Below, in pieces: positions 1-7,502 of a stretch of 13,426 nt of DNA. Position numbers and translations under genes: made by a program. The notes below the pieces were generated by a model, which made no database searches, was not told the origin of the DNA, and was given only the letters and a program-made list of their open reading frames with translations. The stretch covers positions 1-13,426 of the forward strand of contig JASFBB010000078.1 of NCBI GenBank assembly GCA_036172345.1, given 5' to 3'. This DNA is from NAK82 sp036172345. GTDB taxonomy: Bacteria > Chloroflexota > Anaerolineae > 4572-78 > NAK82. Each line of letters opens with the position of its first letter. The first letter of the stretch is position 1.

Positions 1-497
1 CTTGGGCGCAAGGTGCTCTGGCACGCAGCTGGTGTAGCGTCCAGGAAGCGATCCTGATCGCCAGCCGCTTTGGGATGTATGTCACCATCGCGCGTCCGGA
101 TGGCTACGATCTCGACCCTGAAGTAATTGGCTGGGCTAGACAGAACTGTCAGGAATGGGGCACCTCGCTTGAAATTACAAGCGATCCGGTGCGTTGTATG
201 GATGGCGCGCACATTGTCTATGCGCGCAACTGGATGAGCCCGAACGCGTATCAGGATGGCCAATTCAAGAAACAAGAGGAGATTGCCAAGGCGCTCTCAT
301 ACCAGGGCTGGACATTGGATGCTGCTAAAATGGCCCGTACCGATAACGCTATCTTCACACATCCTATGCCGGTGGATCGGGGCAACGAAGTAACCGACGA
401 GGTGGCCAGCGGGCCCAACTCCGTCATTTACATGGTGGCAGAGAACCGCCTGCATGTACAAAAAGCGGTGATGGCCCTGACAATGGGCAACTTGTGA
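1..497 (+). CDS. Carbamoyltransferase, YgeW/acetylornithine-carbamoyltransferase-like (5' truncated by window edge)
   Basis: The reading frame is already open at base 3 and runs to TGA at 495-497, giving the C-terminal 164 residues; the true start lies outside the window. The fragment is the second domain of an aspartate/ornithine carbamoyltransferase. It shows a strand-helix segment ending SRFGMYVTIARPDGYDL, the stretch IVYARNW, the substrate-loop motif HPMPVDRGNEVTDEV, and a typical C-terminal helix (NRLHVQKAVMAL). The RFGM-VT-A-P-GYDL segment resembles knotted YgeW-type enzymes, and the PV-R-xEVTDEV segment resembles acetylornithine carbamoyltransferase. The usual HCLP is HPMP here, closer to the HPLP of aspartate carbamoyltransferase, so the amino acceptor is uncertain. 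The next gene is carbamate kinase, which suggests a catabolic role: phosphorolysis of a ureido compound to carbamoyl phosphate. Family assignment is good; the substrate is unknown. Confidence 0.8.
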   Translation, partial: WAQGALARSWCSVQEAILIASRFGMYVTIARPDGYDLDPEVIGWARQNCQEWGTSLEITSDPVRCMDGAHIVYARNWMSPNAYQDGQFKKQEEIAKALSYQGWTLDAAKMARTDNAIFTHPMPVDRGNEVTDEVASGPNSVIYMVAENRLHVQKAVMALTMGNL

Positions 498-524
498 CTC
501 ATCTGAAGAGTGTATCCAAAGTAT

Positions 525-553
525 ACCCGGGCGGTGCGAAACGCCGCCCGGGT
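525..553 (+). other. Strong intergenic stem-loop upstream of arcC
   Basis: Perfect 10-bp GC-rich arms at 525-534 and 544-553 can be extended by a T-G wobble and a G-C pair, leaving the loop CGAAA. No T-run follows on either strand, so it is not a canonical intrinsic terminator. It may stabilise or process the carbamoyltransferase-arcC transcript. The pairing is seen directly; the role is inferred. Confidence 0.5.
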
Positions 554-571
554 GCACGCTGACAGCGTGCA
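553..571 (+). other. Second stem-loop abutting the arcC ribosome-binding site
   Basis: An 8-bp perfect stem (553-560 with 564-571) has a three-base loop GAC. Its 3' arm ends on the first base of the AGGAGAG Shine-Dalgarno sequence (571-577) of arcC. It sits directly against the first hairpin, sharing base 553, so the two stems could stack. The position suggests an influence on arcC translation, but this is inference only. Confidence 0.4.
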
Positions 572-583
572 GGAGAGAAGGAT

Positions 584-1543
584 ATGAATAGCACAGGGCG
601 CAAAGTTGCGGTCGTGGCAATCGGCGGTAATTCACTCATCAAAAATTCAGCGCATCAGACGGTAGAGGATCAGTACGCAGCCGCTAGCGAAACCACCTAC
701 CACGTTGCCCAGATGATCAAAATGGGTTGGGAAATTGCTCTTACCCATGGGAATGGCCCTCAGGTGGGTTTCATCCTCCGACGTTCGGAACTGGCACGCC
801 ACGAGTTGCACGAAGTGCCCCTCGATGTGTGCGGCGCCGATACACAGGGTGCTATCGGATATGCGCTACAACAGACCCTGCGCAACCATCTCTCAGATAT
901 GCAGATCGCTAAGCCGGTGGTGACAGTGGTAACCCAAGTGGAGGTGGATCGTGATGACCCAGCTTGGCAAAACCCCTCTAAACCCATTGGCTCGTTTATG
1001 AGTGAAGGGTTGGCAAGGGAACGGCGCGAAAAGGACGGCTGGAACGTGATCGAGGACGCTGGCCGCGGTTGGCGACGTGTTGTCGCTTCCCCGTTGCCCA
1101 AACGGGTGGTGGAGCTGGATGCGGTGAAGCTGTTATTGGACGCCGGGGTGGTTGTTATCACTGTGGGAGGGGGTGGTATCCCTGTGGTGGCAGACGAATA
1201 TGGCCATCTCAAGGGAGTAGCGGCCGTCATCGATAAAGACTATGCCTCTGGATTGCTCGCCTCGTCTCTTAACGCCGATTTGTTACTTATCAGCACCGCG
1301 GTTGAAAAAGTGGCTCTCTACTTCGGTACACCGAACCAACGCTGGTTGGATCGTATGACCTTGAGCGAGGCGAAACGATACCTGGCCGAAGGGATCCACT
1401 TCAAGAAGGGGAGCATGGCACCCAAGATCGAAGCGATTATTGGCTTCCTAGAGCGAGGCGGTCAATATGCCATCATCACCAACCCGGAAAACATCGAACG
1501 CGCCCTGAATGGTGAGACAGGCACGCATATCACGCCGGATTAG
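584..1543 (+). CDS. arcC: Carbamate kinase
   Basis: This 319-residue protein has the normal length for carbamate kinase of the amino-acid-kinase fold. It catalyses the reversible reaction carbamoyl phosphate + ADP = carbamate + ATP in the cytoplasm. Visible motifs are the N-terminal nucleotide/phosphate loop VAIGGNSL, THGNGPQVG near residue 50, the signature VEVDRDDPAWQNPSKPIG, GRGWRRVVASPLPK, VITVGGGGIPVV, and the C-terminal DKDYASGLLA and GSMAPKIEA segments. AGGAGAG at 571-577 lies 6 nt before the ATG, which fixes the start. It is 86 nt downstream of the carbamoyltransferase gene, in a gap filled by two hairpins. This pairing is the classic one for ATP recovery from citrulline-like ureido compounds. 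Function is confident; the pathway is inferred. Confidence 0.95.
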   Translation: MNSTGRKVAVVAIGGNSLIKNSAHQTVEDQYAAASETTYHVAQMIKMGWEIALTHGNGPQVGFILRRSELARHELHEVPLDVCGADTQGAIGYALQQTLRNHLSDMQIAKPVVTVVTQVEVDRDDPAWQNPSKPIGSFMSEGLARERREKDGWNVIEDAGRGWRRVVASPLPKRVVELDAVKLLLDAGVVVITVGGGGIPVVADEYGHLKGVAAVIDKDYASGLLASSLNADLLLISTAVEKVALYFGTPNQRWLDRMTLSEAKRYLAEGIHFKKGSMAPKIEAIIGFLERGGQYAIITNPENIERALNGETGTHITPD

Positions 1544-1652
1544 TATCCCTCGGCCTTTTCCCTTATGTCGATCCATCTTTATTCGGAAAGCTGCCCCTGT
1601 GCCCCAAGAGCCCAATCCTTCTTTGATTCTTTTTGATCCTAGGGAGGAGACT

Positions 1653-2333
1653 ATGGCCCGATATCTGGTATATATTGAAACGCATGGTGATCCTATCACC
1701 CTAGAGGGTCCGGTTGCGCACGTGCCGGCATTGCCCGGTGCATCTGCTCGTGGGACGACCATCGAGGAGGCCAAAGAGAACATTCGCCTCGCAATCGAGC
1801 AGTACCTTTCTCTATTGCGTGATGTGGGTGAGCCTGTTCCCAAAGCGGACGAACCGATTCTGCTGGACTTCCAAGAAACCGAAGATACCACTTTCATGAC
1901 CGATTACGATCCTATACAACCTAATGAACTGGAGACCCTTTTCCGCTGGATGGCAATTTCGCGGCAAGAGCTGATGGACCTGTTACGTTGCATGCCTCAG
2001 GAAATGTGGGACTGGCGACCATCCGAGGATGCCTGGTCAGTCGCCCAGATTGTCTGTCATCTGGCCGAATCTGATTTATGGTATACCGACCGTCTGAAGC
2101 AGTGGCCAGAAGCTCCACTGTACCGCCTGGTGGCAACACGTGGAGTCGCCTTAGAAAGGTTACGCGCTGTTCCGGAAACGGAGCGGGGAAGAGTTGTTCA
2201 TCATCAGGGGGAGGAGTGGACGATGCGCAAGGTGATCCGACGCATACTGGAGCACGAACGGGAGCATATCGCCCAGTTGCGTGCTATGATTGAGCAATAC
2301 CATCGGCAGTCCCAATCAACAGCAACCGCTTGA
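1653..2333 (+). CDS. HicB-like domain fused to DinB-like metal-binding domain
   Basis: The start is ATG 1653, because AGGGAGGAG (1641-1649) lies just upstream. An in-frame start at 1509 would run inside arcC without a ribosome-binding site. The product has 226 residues. Residues 1-65 resemble the HicB/UPF0150 fold (beta strand RYLVYIE, then GTTIEEAKENIRLAIEQYL). Residues about 90-215 resemble a DinB/YfiT-like four-helix bundle: WSVAQIVCHLAESD gives H136 and HEREHIAQL gives H201 and H205, which match the usual three-histidine metal site. HicB alone is an antitoxin, but no HicA-like toxin ORF is visible beside it. DinB-like proteins include thiol-dependent transferases and many of unknown function. 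The biochemical role is not known; the domain calls are fairly secure. Confidence 0.8.
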   Translation: MARYLVYIETHGDPITLEGPVAHVPALPGASARGTTIEEAKENIRLAIEQYLSLLRDVGEPVPKADEPILLDFQETEDTTFMTDYDPIQPNELETLFRWMAISRQELMDLLRCMPQEMWDWRPSEDAWSVAQIVCHLAESDLWYTDRLKQWPEAPLYRLVATRGVALERLRAVPETERGRVVHHQGEEWTMRKVIRRILEHEREHIAQLRAMIEQYHRQSQSTATA

Positions 2334-2407
2334 TTCCATTTAGCCGGGCTTGTGAAACCTTATCAGCGATTGCCTTTACAGGCTGTTCCTAGTATCTATG
2401 GAGAGGG

Positions 2408-3715
2408 ATGATGCCAGCGCAAAAACCGGGTATGGAACACATCGTAGGCTTGAGATGTCTCATTTGCGGAAAGGAGTATCAGCCCAACGAGGTGGAGTAC
2501 GTCTGCCCATACCATGGGAACGATGGCATCTTAGATGTCCGATACGACTATGCGTTGATTGCCCGCCGACTCAGCCAAGGAGATCTCCTTCATAGCACCG
2601 ATTATTCTATGTGGCGCTACAGACCACTGCTGCCGATCCGTGCCGATGCGCCGGTGCCACCGTTGCTTATCGGGTGGACGCCGCTGCTGCGGGCGAACCG
2701 CCTCGCGGCTGAGCTGGGGCTCAAACATTTGTGGATTAAGGACGATGGCCGACAACCCACCGGCTCCCTGAAGGATCGCGCCAGTGCCATCGCCGTCGTG
2801 AAGGCCCAAGAGAAGGGAGCAAATGTAATCACAACAGCGAGCACAGGCAATGCCGCTGCCGCGCTCGCCGGTCTATGTGCCAGTGTACGTCAACGCAATG
2901 TAATCTTCGTGCCGCAGAGCGCTCCGCCGGCTAAAATTGCCCAGCTGCTTGTGTTCGGCGCCCAGGTGATGTTGGTGCAGGGCAGCTACGATGATGCCTT
3001 TGAACTGTGCCTCCTTGCTGCCCAAGAGTACGGATGGTACAATCGCAATACCGCTTATAATCCCTATATGACGGAAGGCAAGAAGACTGTTGCCCTGGAA
3101 ATCTGTGAACAAATGGGGTGGCAGCCCCCCGATGTTATCCTGGTCAGTGTCGGTGATGGATGCATCATCGGCGGACTGCATAAGGGCCTGAGAGATCTGT
3201 ACACTTTGGGTTGGATCGAGCATATGCCGCGCTTGATAGGTGTGCAAGCTGCCGGCTCAGCTTACCTTTACGATGCCTGGGTCAACCGTGAGGATGTGCT
3301 CACCAAGCCACCCATTGAAGCGCACACCGTTGCCGATAGCATCAGCGCTGGTCTGCCACGCGACCGCCTGAAAGCTATGGCGGCAGTGTGCAATACGAAG
3401 GGCGCTTTCATCCGCGTGAGCGACGACGAAATCCTGGAAGCGATCCCAGCTTTGGCACGCGGCAGTGGAATCTTTGCCGAGCCGGCAGGGGCTGCTGCCT
3501 ATGCTGGGTTGCTGAAGGCATTAGACAGTGGACAGGTGCGTGCCGAGGAACGCATCGTCGTATTGGTCACTGGTAACGGGCTCAAGGATGTGCAAAGTGC
3601 TATGAAATCTGTTGAACGGGTCGGCACGCGTGCGCATGTCGTCGAGAAGACACTCGAGGACGTGAGAAGGGTGGTACGACAATTAAACCTCAGCGAAGTA
3701 TCCTCCTCCGCGTGA
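2408..3715 (+). CDS. thrC: Threonine synthase or close PLP-dependent homologue
   Basis: This is a 435-residue fold-type-II PLP enzyme. Residues 17-36 form a small zinc-ribbon-like head (CLIC, then CPYH). The PLP lysine is probably K122 in PTGSLKDRA; the substrate/cofactor loop is ASTGNAAAA (144-152); the phosphate-binding loop is near SVGDG (247-251). The C-terminal VTGNGLKD is very close to the threonine synthase signature TGHGLKD. The expected reaction is O-phosphohomoserine to threonine plus phosphate. Tandem ATGs at 2408 and 2411 and another at 2432 leave the exact start open; GAGAGG at 2401-2406 favours 2411 slightly. It lies beside carbamoyltransferase/carbamate kinase and a second PLP enzyme rather than homoserine genes, so a catabolic threonine-synthase-like activity is also possible. 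Confidence 0.8.
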   Translation: MMPAQKPGMEHIVGLRCLICGKEYQPNEVEYVCPYHGNDGILDVRYDYALIARRLSQGDLLHSTDYSMWRYRPLLPIRADAPVPPLLIGWTPLLRANRLAAELGLKHLWIKDDGRQPTGSLKDRASAIAVVKAQEKGANVITTASTGNAAAALAGLCASVRQRNVIFVPQSAPPAKIAQLLVFGAQVMLVQGSYDDAFELCLLAAQEYGWYNRNTAYNPYMTEGKKTVALEICEQMGWQPPDVILVSVGDGCIIGGLHKGLRDLYTLGWIEHMPRLIGVQAAGSAYLYDAWVNREDVLTKPPIEAHTVADSISAGLPRDRLKAMAAVCNTKGAFIRVSDDEILEAIPALARGSGIFAEPAGAAAYAGLLKALDSGQVRAEERIVVLVTGNGLKDVQSAMKSVERVGTRAHVVEKTLEDVRRVVRQLNLSEVSSSA

Positions 3716-3723
3716 GGAGGATA
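3699..3723 (+). other. Perfect 10-bp stem-loop over the thrC stop codon
   Basis: Arms 3699-3708 and 3714-3723 are perfectly complementary with a 5-base loop. The thrC TGA (3713-3715) lies at the loop/3' arm junction. The 3' arm contains GAGGAGG, a Shine-Dalgarno-like sequence with no start codon at useful spacing. The glycosyltransferase has its own site at 3753-3759. It is not followed by a T-run, so transcript stabilisation or termination-reinitiation effects are more likely than transcript termination. Confidence 0.45.
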
Positions 3724-3768
3724 GAGGAGTACGAAACTCAAGCTGTCCCACAGGGGAGGTGTTCTGTG

Positions 3769-4758
3769 ATGGAGCGGCCACGTTATTCCATTGTTGCCCC
3801 GTGCTACAACGAGGAAGGGGTACTGTATGAGCTGCACAGGCGCATCAGTGCCGTAATGGACAGCCTCGGTGAACCATGGGAATTGGTGTTGGTAAACGAT
3901 GGCAGCCATGACCGTACTCCTGAGATTATGCGCGAGCTCCACCAACGTGATCCACGGGTCAAGATTGTAGACTTTGCACGCAACTTCGGCCACCAGATTG
4001 CCGTCACAGCCGGCCTGGATTTTGCCAGCGGCGATGCAGTGGTGATCATTGATGCCGACCTGCAGGATCCTCCACAGGTCATCCTGGATATGGTCCAGAA
4101 GTGGAAAGAAGGATACGAAGTCGTTTATGCCGTGCGCACCCATCGCAAAGGGGAGAGTTGGTTCAAGAAGTTCACCGCCTCCCTATTCTACCGCCTGATC
4201 TACCGCATCACCGATGTCAAGATTCCATTGGACACAGGCGACTTCCGCCTGATGGATCGCAAAGTGGTGAATGCCCTCAAACAAATGCGCGAACGGCATC
4301 GGTTTATCCGGGGTATGACCAGCTGGGTAGGTTTTCGCCAGGCCGGTGTCTACTATGTGCGCGAGGAACGTTTCGCCGGACAGACTCATTATCCCTTCCG
4401 CAAGATGTTTAAGTTTGCCCTGGATGCCATCACCGGTTTCAGTTATCTTCCCCTGCAACTGGCCACTTATCTTGGCTTTGCCATCGCTGGGTTGAGCGCA
4501 GTCGCCGCCGTGGTGGTCATCTTCGCCCGTCTGTTTATGGGCGCCGCCCCCTTTTATGGACAAGCGACCACCCTGGTGTGTGTATTATTTATCGGGGGTG
4601 TGCAGCTGATCACATTAGGCATTATCGGCGAATACTTGGGACGCATTTATGACGAAGTGAAAGGGCGCCCGCTCTATATATTGCGCGAGGCAATTGGCTT
4701 CGAGGAGACAGGGGACGCGGACACCATCAGCAAGGCAAGTATCCCAAACAGCGTATAA
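3769..4758 (+). CDS. GtrB/DPM1-type membrane glycosyltransferase family 2
   Basis: ATG 3769 is chosen because GGGGAGG at 3753-3759 lies 9 nt upstream; a GTG at 3712 in the same frame would overlap thrC. The protein has 329 residues. Residues 6-125 are a GT-A catalytic domain: IVAPCYNEE, LVNDGSHDRT (41-50), and IDADLQDPP (94-102), whose Asp residues bind the metal/nucleotide sugar. DTGDFRLMDR (155-164) and HRFIRGM (177-183) are typical of polyprenyl-phosphate glycosyltransferases. Two C-terminal membrane helices lie at about 229-255 and 266-290, followed by the GEYLGRIYDEVKGRP juxtamembrane motif. It probably transfers a sugar from a nucleotide sugar to undecaprenyl phosphate for cell-surface glycosylation. 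Sugar identity is unknown, and no flippase or GT-C gene is next to it. Confidence 0.9.
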   Translation: MERPRYSIVAPCYNEEGVLYELHRRISAVMDSLGEPWELVLVNDGSHDRTPEIMRELHQRDPRVKIVDFARNFGHQIAVTAGLDFASGDAVVIIDADLQDPPQVILDMVQKWKEGYEVVYAVRTHRKGESWFKKFTASLFYRLIYRITDVKIPLDTGDFRLMDRKVVNALKQMRERHRFIRGMTSWVGFRQAGVYYVREERFAGQTHYPFRKMFKFALDAITGFSYLPLQLATYLGFAIAGLSAVAAVVVIFARLFMGAAPFYGQATTLVCVLFIGGVQLITLGIIGEYLGRIYDEVKGRPLYILREAIGFEETGDADTISKASIPNSV

Positions 4759-4782
4759 ATCCACTTCGCGGAGAGACTTTTC

Positions 4783-6252
4783 ATGATTGACTTAACTATC
4801 TATGAAGATCGTCTTGCTCGAGCAGTGCAACGCGCCCGTGAGCGCGGCATAATTATCCCCACTTTTGCCCAGCAACGTGATCCGGAAATCATTCCAGATG
4901 CGATCAAAAGCAGACTCACGAGCATTGGCCTCTGGGATATTAATCCACTCAACCTATTTCGCATCACGTGGAAGAACGAACCTGTACCCAGCGGAGGGGG
5001 CTTCGGCGCTGTAAACTACCTCGAATTTCCTCCTTCGTTGACCGGGATTGAGGCACGCATTATTGCACTAGTGGGCAAATGGTTTCCCACCGGTGCACAC
5101 AAGGTAGGAGCAGCCTTTGGATGTCTGGTGCCGCGTCTGGTCACCGGTCAATTCGATCCGACCACCCAGAAAGCGGCATGGCCATCGACGGGAAATTATT
5201 GCCGAGGTGGTGCTTACGACTCCGCATTGCTGGGCTGTGATTCGATTGCCATCCTGCCAGAAGGGATGAGTCAGGAGCGCTTCGCATGGCTCGCGTCCGT
5301 AGCGGGAGAGGTGATCAAGACCCCTGGGACCGAGAGCAATGTCAAGGAAATTTTTGACAAGTGCTGGGAGCTGCGCCGCTCGGGGGAGGACATTGTTATT
5401 TTCAACCAGTTCGACGAAATGGGTAATTACTTATGGCATTATTACGTCACCGGTCACGCAATGGAGGAAGTGCTGCGACAAACGTTGCGCTCCGGTGATA
5501 CCTACCGCGGTGTGGTACTGACTACCGGTTCAGCGGGCACGATCGGTTGTGGCGACTACTTAAAGCAGATCTTCCCAACCAGCAAAATCGCAGCTAGCGA
5601 AGCACTGCAATGCCCCACGTTAATGTACAATGGGTTCGGTGCTCATCGCATCGAGGGTATCGGCGATAAGCACGTCCCTTGGATCCATAATGTTAAGAAT
5701 ACGGATATGGTGATGGCGATCGACGACGAGGCGACGATGCAACTCATTCGTCTTTTCAACGAGCCAGCCGGACAGGCTTATCTGGCCTCTCAGGGCGTCC
5801 CTGAACAGACGATCGCCAGTCTGCCCCTGCTGGGCATTTCTGGAGTCGCCAACCTGCTGTCTTCCATCAAGTTTGCCCATTACTATGAGCTGGGCGACCA
5901 CGATGTCGTGTTGACGGTGCTCACAGACTCGATGGAGATGTATACCAGCCGATTGCATGAACTGACTATGGAGCGCGGAGAGTTCACGCGCGAGGATGCT
6001 ATTGTCGCTTATCATCACTATCTGCTCGGTCAAGGCATCGAGTACGTGGAAGAGCTGAGTTACTACGGTCGCAAGCGCATTCACAACCTGAAGTACTATA
6101 CGTGGGTGGAACAACAGGGCAAGAGCGCCGACGAGCTCGAAGCGCAGTGGTACAACCCCGGTTATTGGACAGACATCCAAAATCAGGTAGAACAGATCGA
6201 CGAGCTGATCAGGAGCTTTAATGAGCGTACGGGCCTTCTGAAAACACTTTAG
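4783..6252 (+). CDS. Fold-type-II PLP-dependent enzyme of unassigned specificity
   Basis: This 489-residue protein has GGAGAG 7 nt before the ATG. It has tryptophan-synthase-beta/cysteine-synthase-like features: probable PLP lysine K107 in PTGAHKVGAAFG, loop WPSTGNYCRGGAYD (133-146) in the place of the usual substrate-binding Ser-x-Gly-Asn loop, and a glycine-rich phosphate cup TTGSAGTIGCGDYL (247-260). The N-terminal 90 residues and the C-terminal about 100 residues, rich in Tyr and acidic positions (YHHYLLGQGIEYVEEL), extend beyond a minimal 300-400-residue fold. It is not an obvious TrpB, CysK, threonine synthase or OrtB. By context it could play the part of the diaminopropionate ammonia-lyase YgeX found beside YgeW in E. 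coli, but that is only an analogy. The superfamily is confident; the reaction is unknown. Confidence 0.8.
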   Translation: MIDLTIYEDRLARAVQRARERGIIIPTFAQQRDPEIIPDAIKSRLTSIGLWDINPLNLFRITWKNEPVPSGGGFGAVNYLEFPPSLTGIEARIIALVGKWFPTGAHKVGAAFGCLVPRLVTGQFDPTTQKAAWPSTGNYCRGGAYDSALLGCDSIAILPEGMSQERFAWLASVAGEVIKTPGTESNVKEIFDKCWELRRSGEDIVIFNQFDEMGNYLWHYYVTGHAMEEVLRQTLRSGDTYRGVVLTTGSAGTIGCGDYLKQIFPTSKIAASEALQCPTLMYNGFGAHRIEGIGDKHVPWIHNVKNTDMVMAIDDEATMQLIRLFNEPAGQAYLASQGVPEQTIASLPLLGISGVANLLSSIKFAHYYELGDHDVVLTVLTDSMEMYTSRLHELTMERGEFTREDAIVAYHHYLLGQGIEYVEELSYYGRKRIHNLKYYTWVEQQGKSADELEAQWYNPGYWTDIQNQVEQIDELIRSFNERTGLLKTL

Positions 6253-6277
6253 CCGGGATTGGCTCCCCAGCTATGAG

Positions 6278-6299
6278 GAGTGGCTATATAACCACTTTT
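6278..6299 (+). terminator. Weak terminator-like hairpin after the PLP enzyme gene
   Basis: GAGTGG (6278-6283) can pair with CCACTT (6292-6297), with one G-T wobble and an 8-base AT-rich loop. A short T-run (6296-6299) partly overlaps the 3' arm. The stem is only 6 bp, so termination would be partial at best. It lies between the PLP gene and the oxidoreductase gene. Confidence 0.2.
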
Positions 6300-6319
6300 G
6301 ATCCTCGAGGTCATTGCGG

Positions 6320-7468
6320 ATGAGTGCGCTTCCAGAGATCAGGATCGGACTGATTGGATATGGCTTCATCGGCAGAGTACATACACTGGCCTATCAATCG
6401 TTGCCGCTGATATACGATCCGATGCCAGCACGGGTAAGATTGGTGGGTGTCAGTGCAGCAACTCGTGATTCGGTGCAGAAGGCTATCGATCAGGCCGGAT
6501 ATGAATTTGGCAGCACTGACTGGCATGAAGTGATCGGGCGGGAGGATATCGACGTCATCGATTGTTGTGTCCCCAATCATCTCCATTATGAAGTGGTGAT
6601 GGCAGCCTTGCAGGCAGGCAAGCACGTCTATTGCGACAAACCCCTTGCGGCTAATCTGGCGCAGGCACAAGAAATGTTGGCCGAAGCACAGCGCTCTGGC
6701 CTGCTACACCGTATAACTTTCCACCTACGGTTCGTGCCTGCCCTGATGCGCGCCAAACAGCTGGTCGAGGAGGGATTCCTAGGGCAGGTTTTCAGCTTTC
6801 GTGCCTGCTATCTCCACTCTGGATACGTTGATCCCAACCGTCCGATGTCCTGGCGCCTGGATGCCGCAGCAGGGGGTGGCGCGCTGGTTGATCTGGGATC
6901 CCACGTGCTCGATTTACTACGCTATCTATTGGGCGACTTCGCGGAGGTTTTTGCTGTCACAGAAACGTTCATTAAAGAACGTCCTCTCCCCGGTCAGCCC
7001 GAGCGCCGTGCTCCCGTAACGGTGGACGATTTGGCTATGTTGACTCTGCGCACCGTGAACGGCGCCATCGGTACAGTCGAAGCCAGCCGGCTGGCAACGG
7101 GCGCAAATGATGAGATGCGGATCGAGATTTACGGCCAGAAGGGGGCATTGCGCTTCAGCCTGATGGACCCCAACTGGCTGTACGTCTTTGATGCGCGCGA
7201 CCCAGAAGCGCCCTTGGGAGGCAATCGTGGATTTAAGGCAATCGAAAGTGTGCAGCGCTACCCGGCGCCAGCGGTACTACCCGGACCAAAATTTGCAATC
7301 GGCTGGTTGCGTTACCACATCGCCAGTCAGTTTGACTTTATCTCCAGCTTGGTGAAGGGCCAGCCGAGCCCGCCCGATTTCGAAGATGGTATGCGTGTGC
7401 AAGAAGTTATGGAAGCGGCCTATCGCTCCGCGCGTGAAAGGCGTTGGATATCACTACCGCTGCCATAA
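6320..7468 (+). CDS. Gfo/Idh/MocA family NAD(P)-dependent oxidoreductase
   Basis: ATG 6320 is preferred over TTG 6314 because GAGG at 6307-6310 lies 9 nt before it; the product is 382 residues. The N-terminal Rossmann fold shows GLIGYGFIGRVH (G10, G13, G15, G18), then IDCCVPNHLHYEVVMAALQAGKHVYCDKPLA with DKP (106-108) in the place of the family's EKP. The C-terminal half has GGGALVDLGSHVLDLLRYLLG, whose D191 and H195 correspond to the family's catalytic Asp/His positions. Members oxidise or reduce sugars, inositols and sugar derivatives, or cleave them by hidden redox chemistry. The substrate is not predictable. It is the last plus-strand gene of the block and converges on thrS across 34 nt with no obvious terminator. 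Confidence 0.92.
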   Translation: MSALPEIRIGLIGYGFIGRVHTLAYQSLPLIYDPMPARVRLVGVSAATRDSVQKAIDQAGYEFGSTDWHEVIGREDIDVIDCCVPNHLHYEVVMAALQAGKHVYCDKPLAANLAQAQEMLAEAQRSGLLHRITFHLRFVPALMRAKQLVEEGFLGQVFSFRACYLHSGYVDPNRPMSWRLDAAAGGGALVDLGSHVLDLLRYLLGDFAEVFAVTETFIKERPLPGQPERRAPVTVDDLAMLTLRTVNGAIGTVEASRLATGANDEMRIEIYGQKGALRFSLMDPNWLYVFDARDPEAPLGGNRGFKAIESVQRYPAPAVLPGPKFAIGWLRYHIASQFDFISSLVKGQPSPPDFEDGMRVQEVMEAAYRSARERRWISLPLP

Positions 7469-7502
7469 GATATGGGCTTGACTTGATGATCCAGAAGCAT
7501 CG

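Noticed and set aside
1509..1652. Upstream extension of the HicB-DinB gene to ATG 1509
   Set aside because: It would overlap arcC, has no ribosome-binding site and encodes low-quality sequence; ATG 1653 has a strong AGGGAGGAG site and begins the HicB fold.
5620..6180. 186-codon open frame on the minus strand inside the PLP enzyme gene
   Set aside because: It is a shadow of a strongly supported gene, with no recognisable protein and no ribosome-binding site. The same holds for the long minus frames at 3499-4143 and 760-1230.
6273..6323. 16-codon ORF overlapping the oxidoreductase start by ATGA
   Set aside because: It has no ribosome-binding site and unremarkable composition. The overlap is probably chance.
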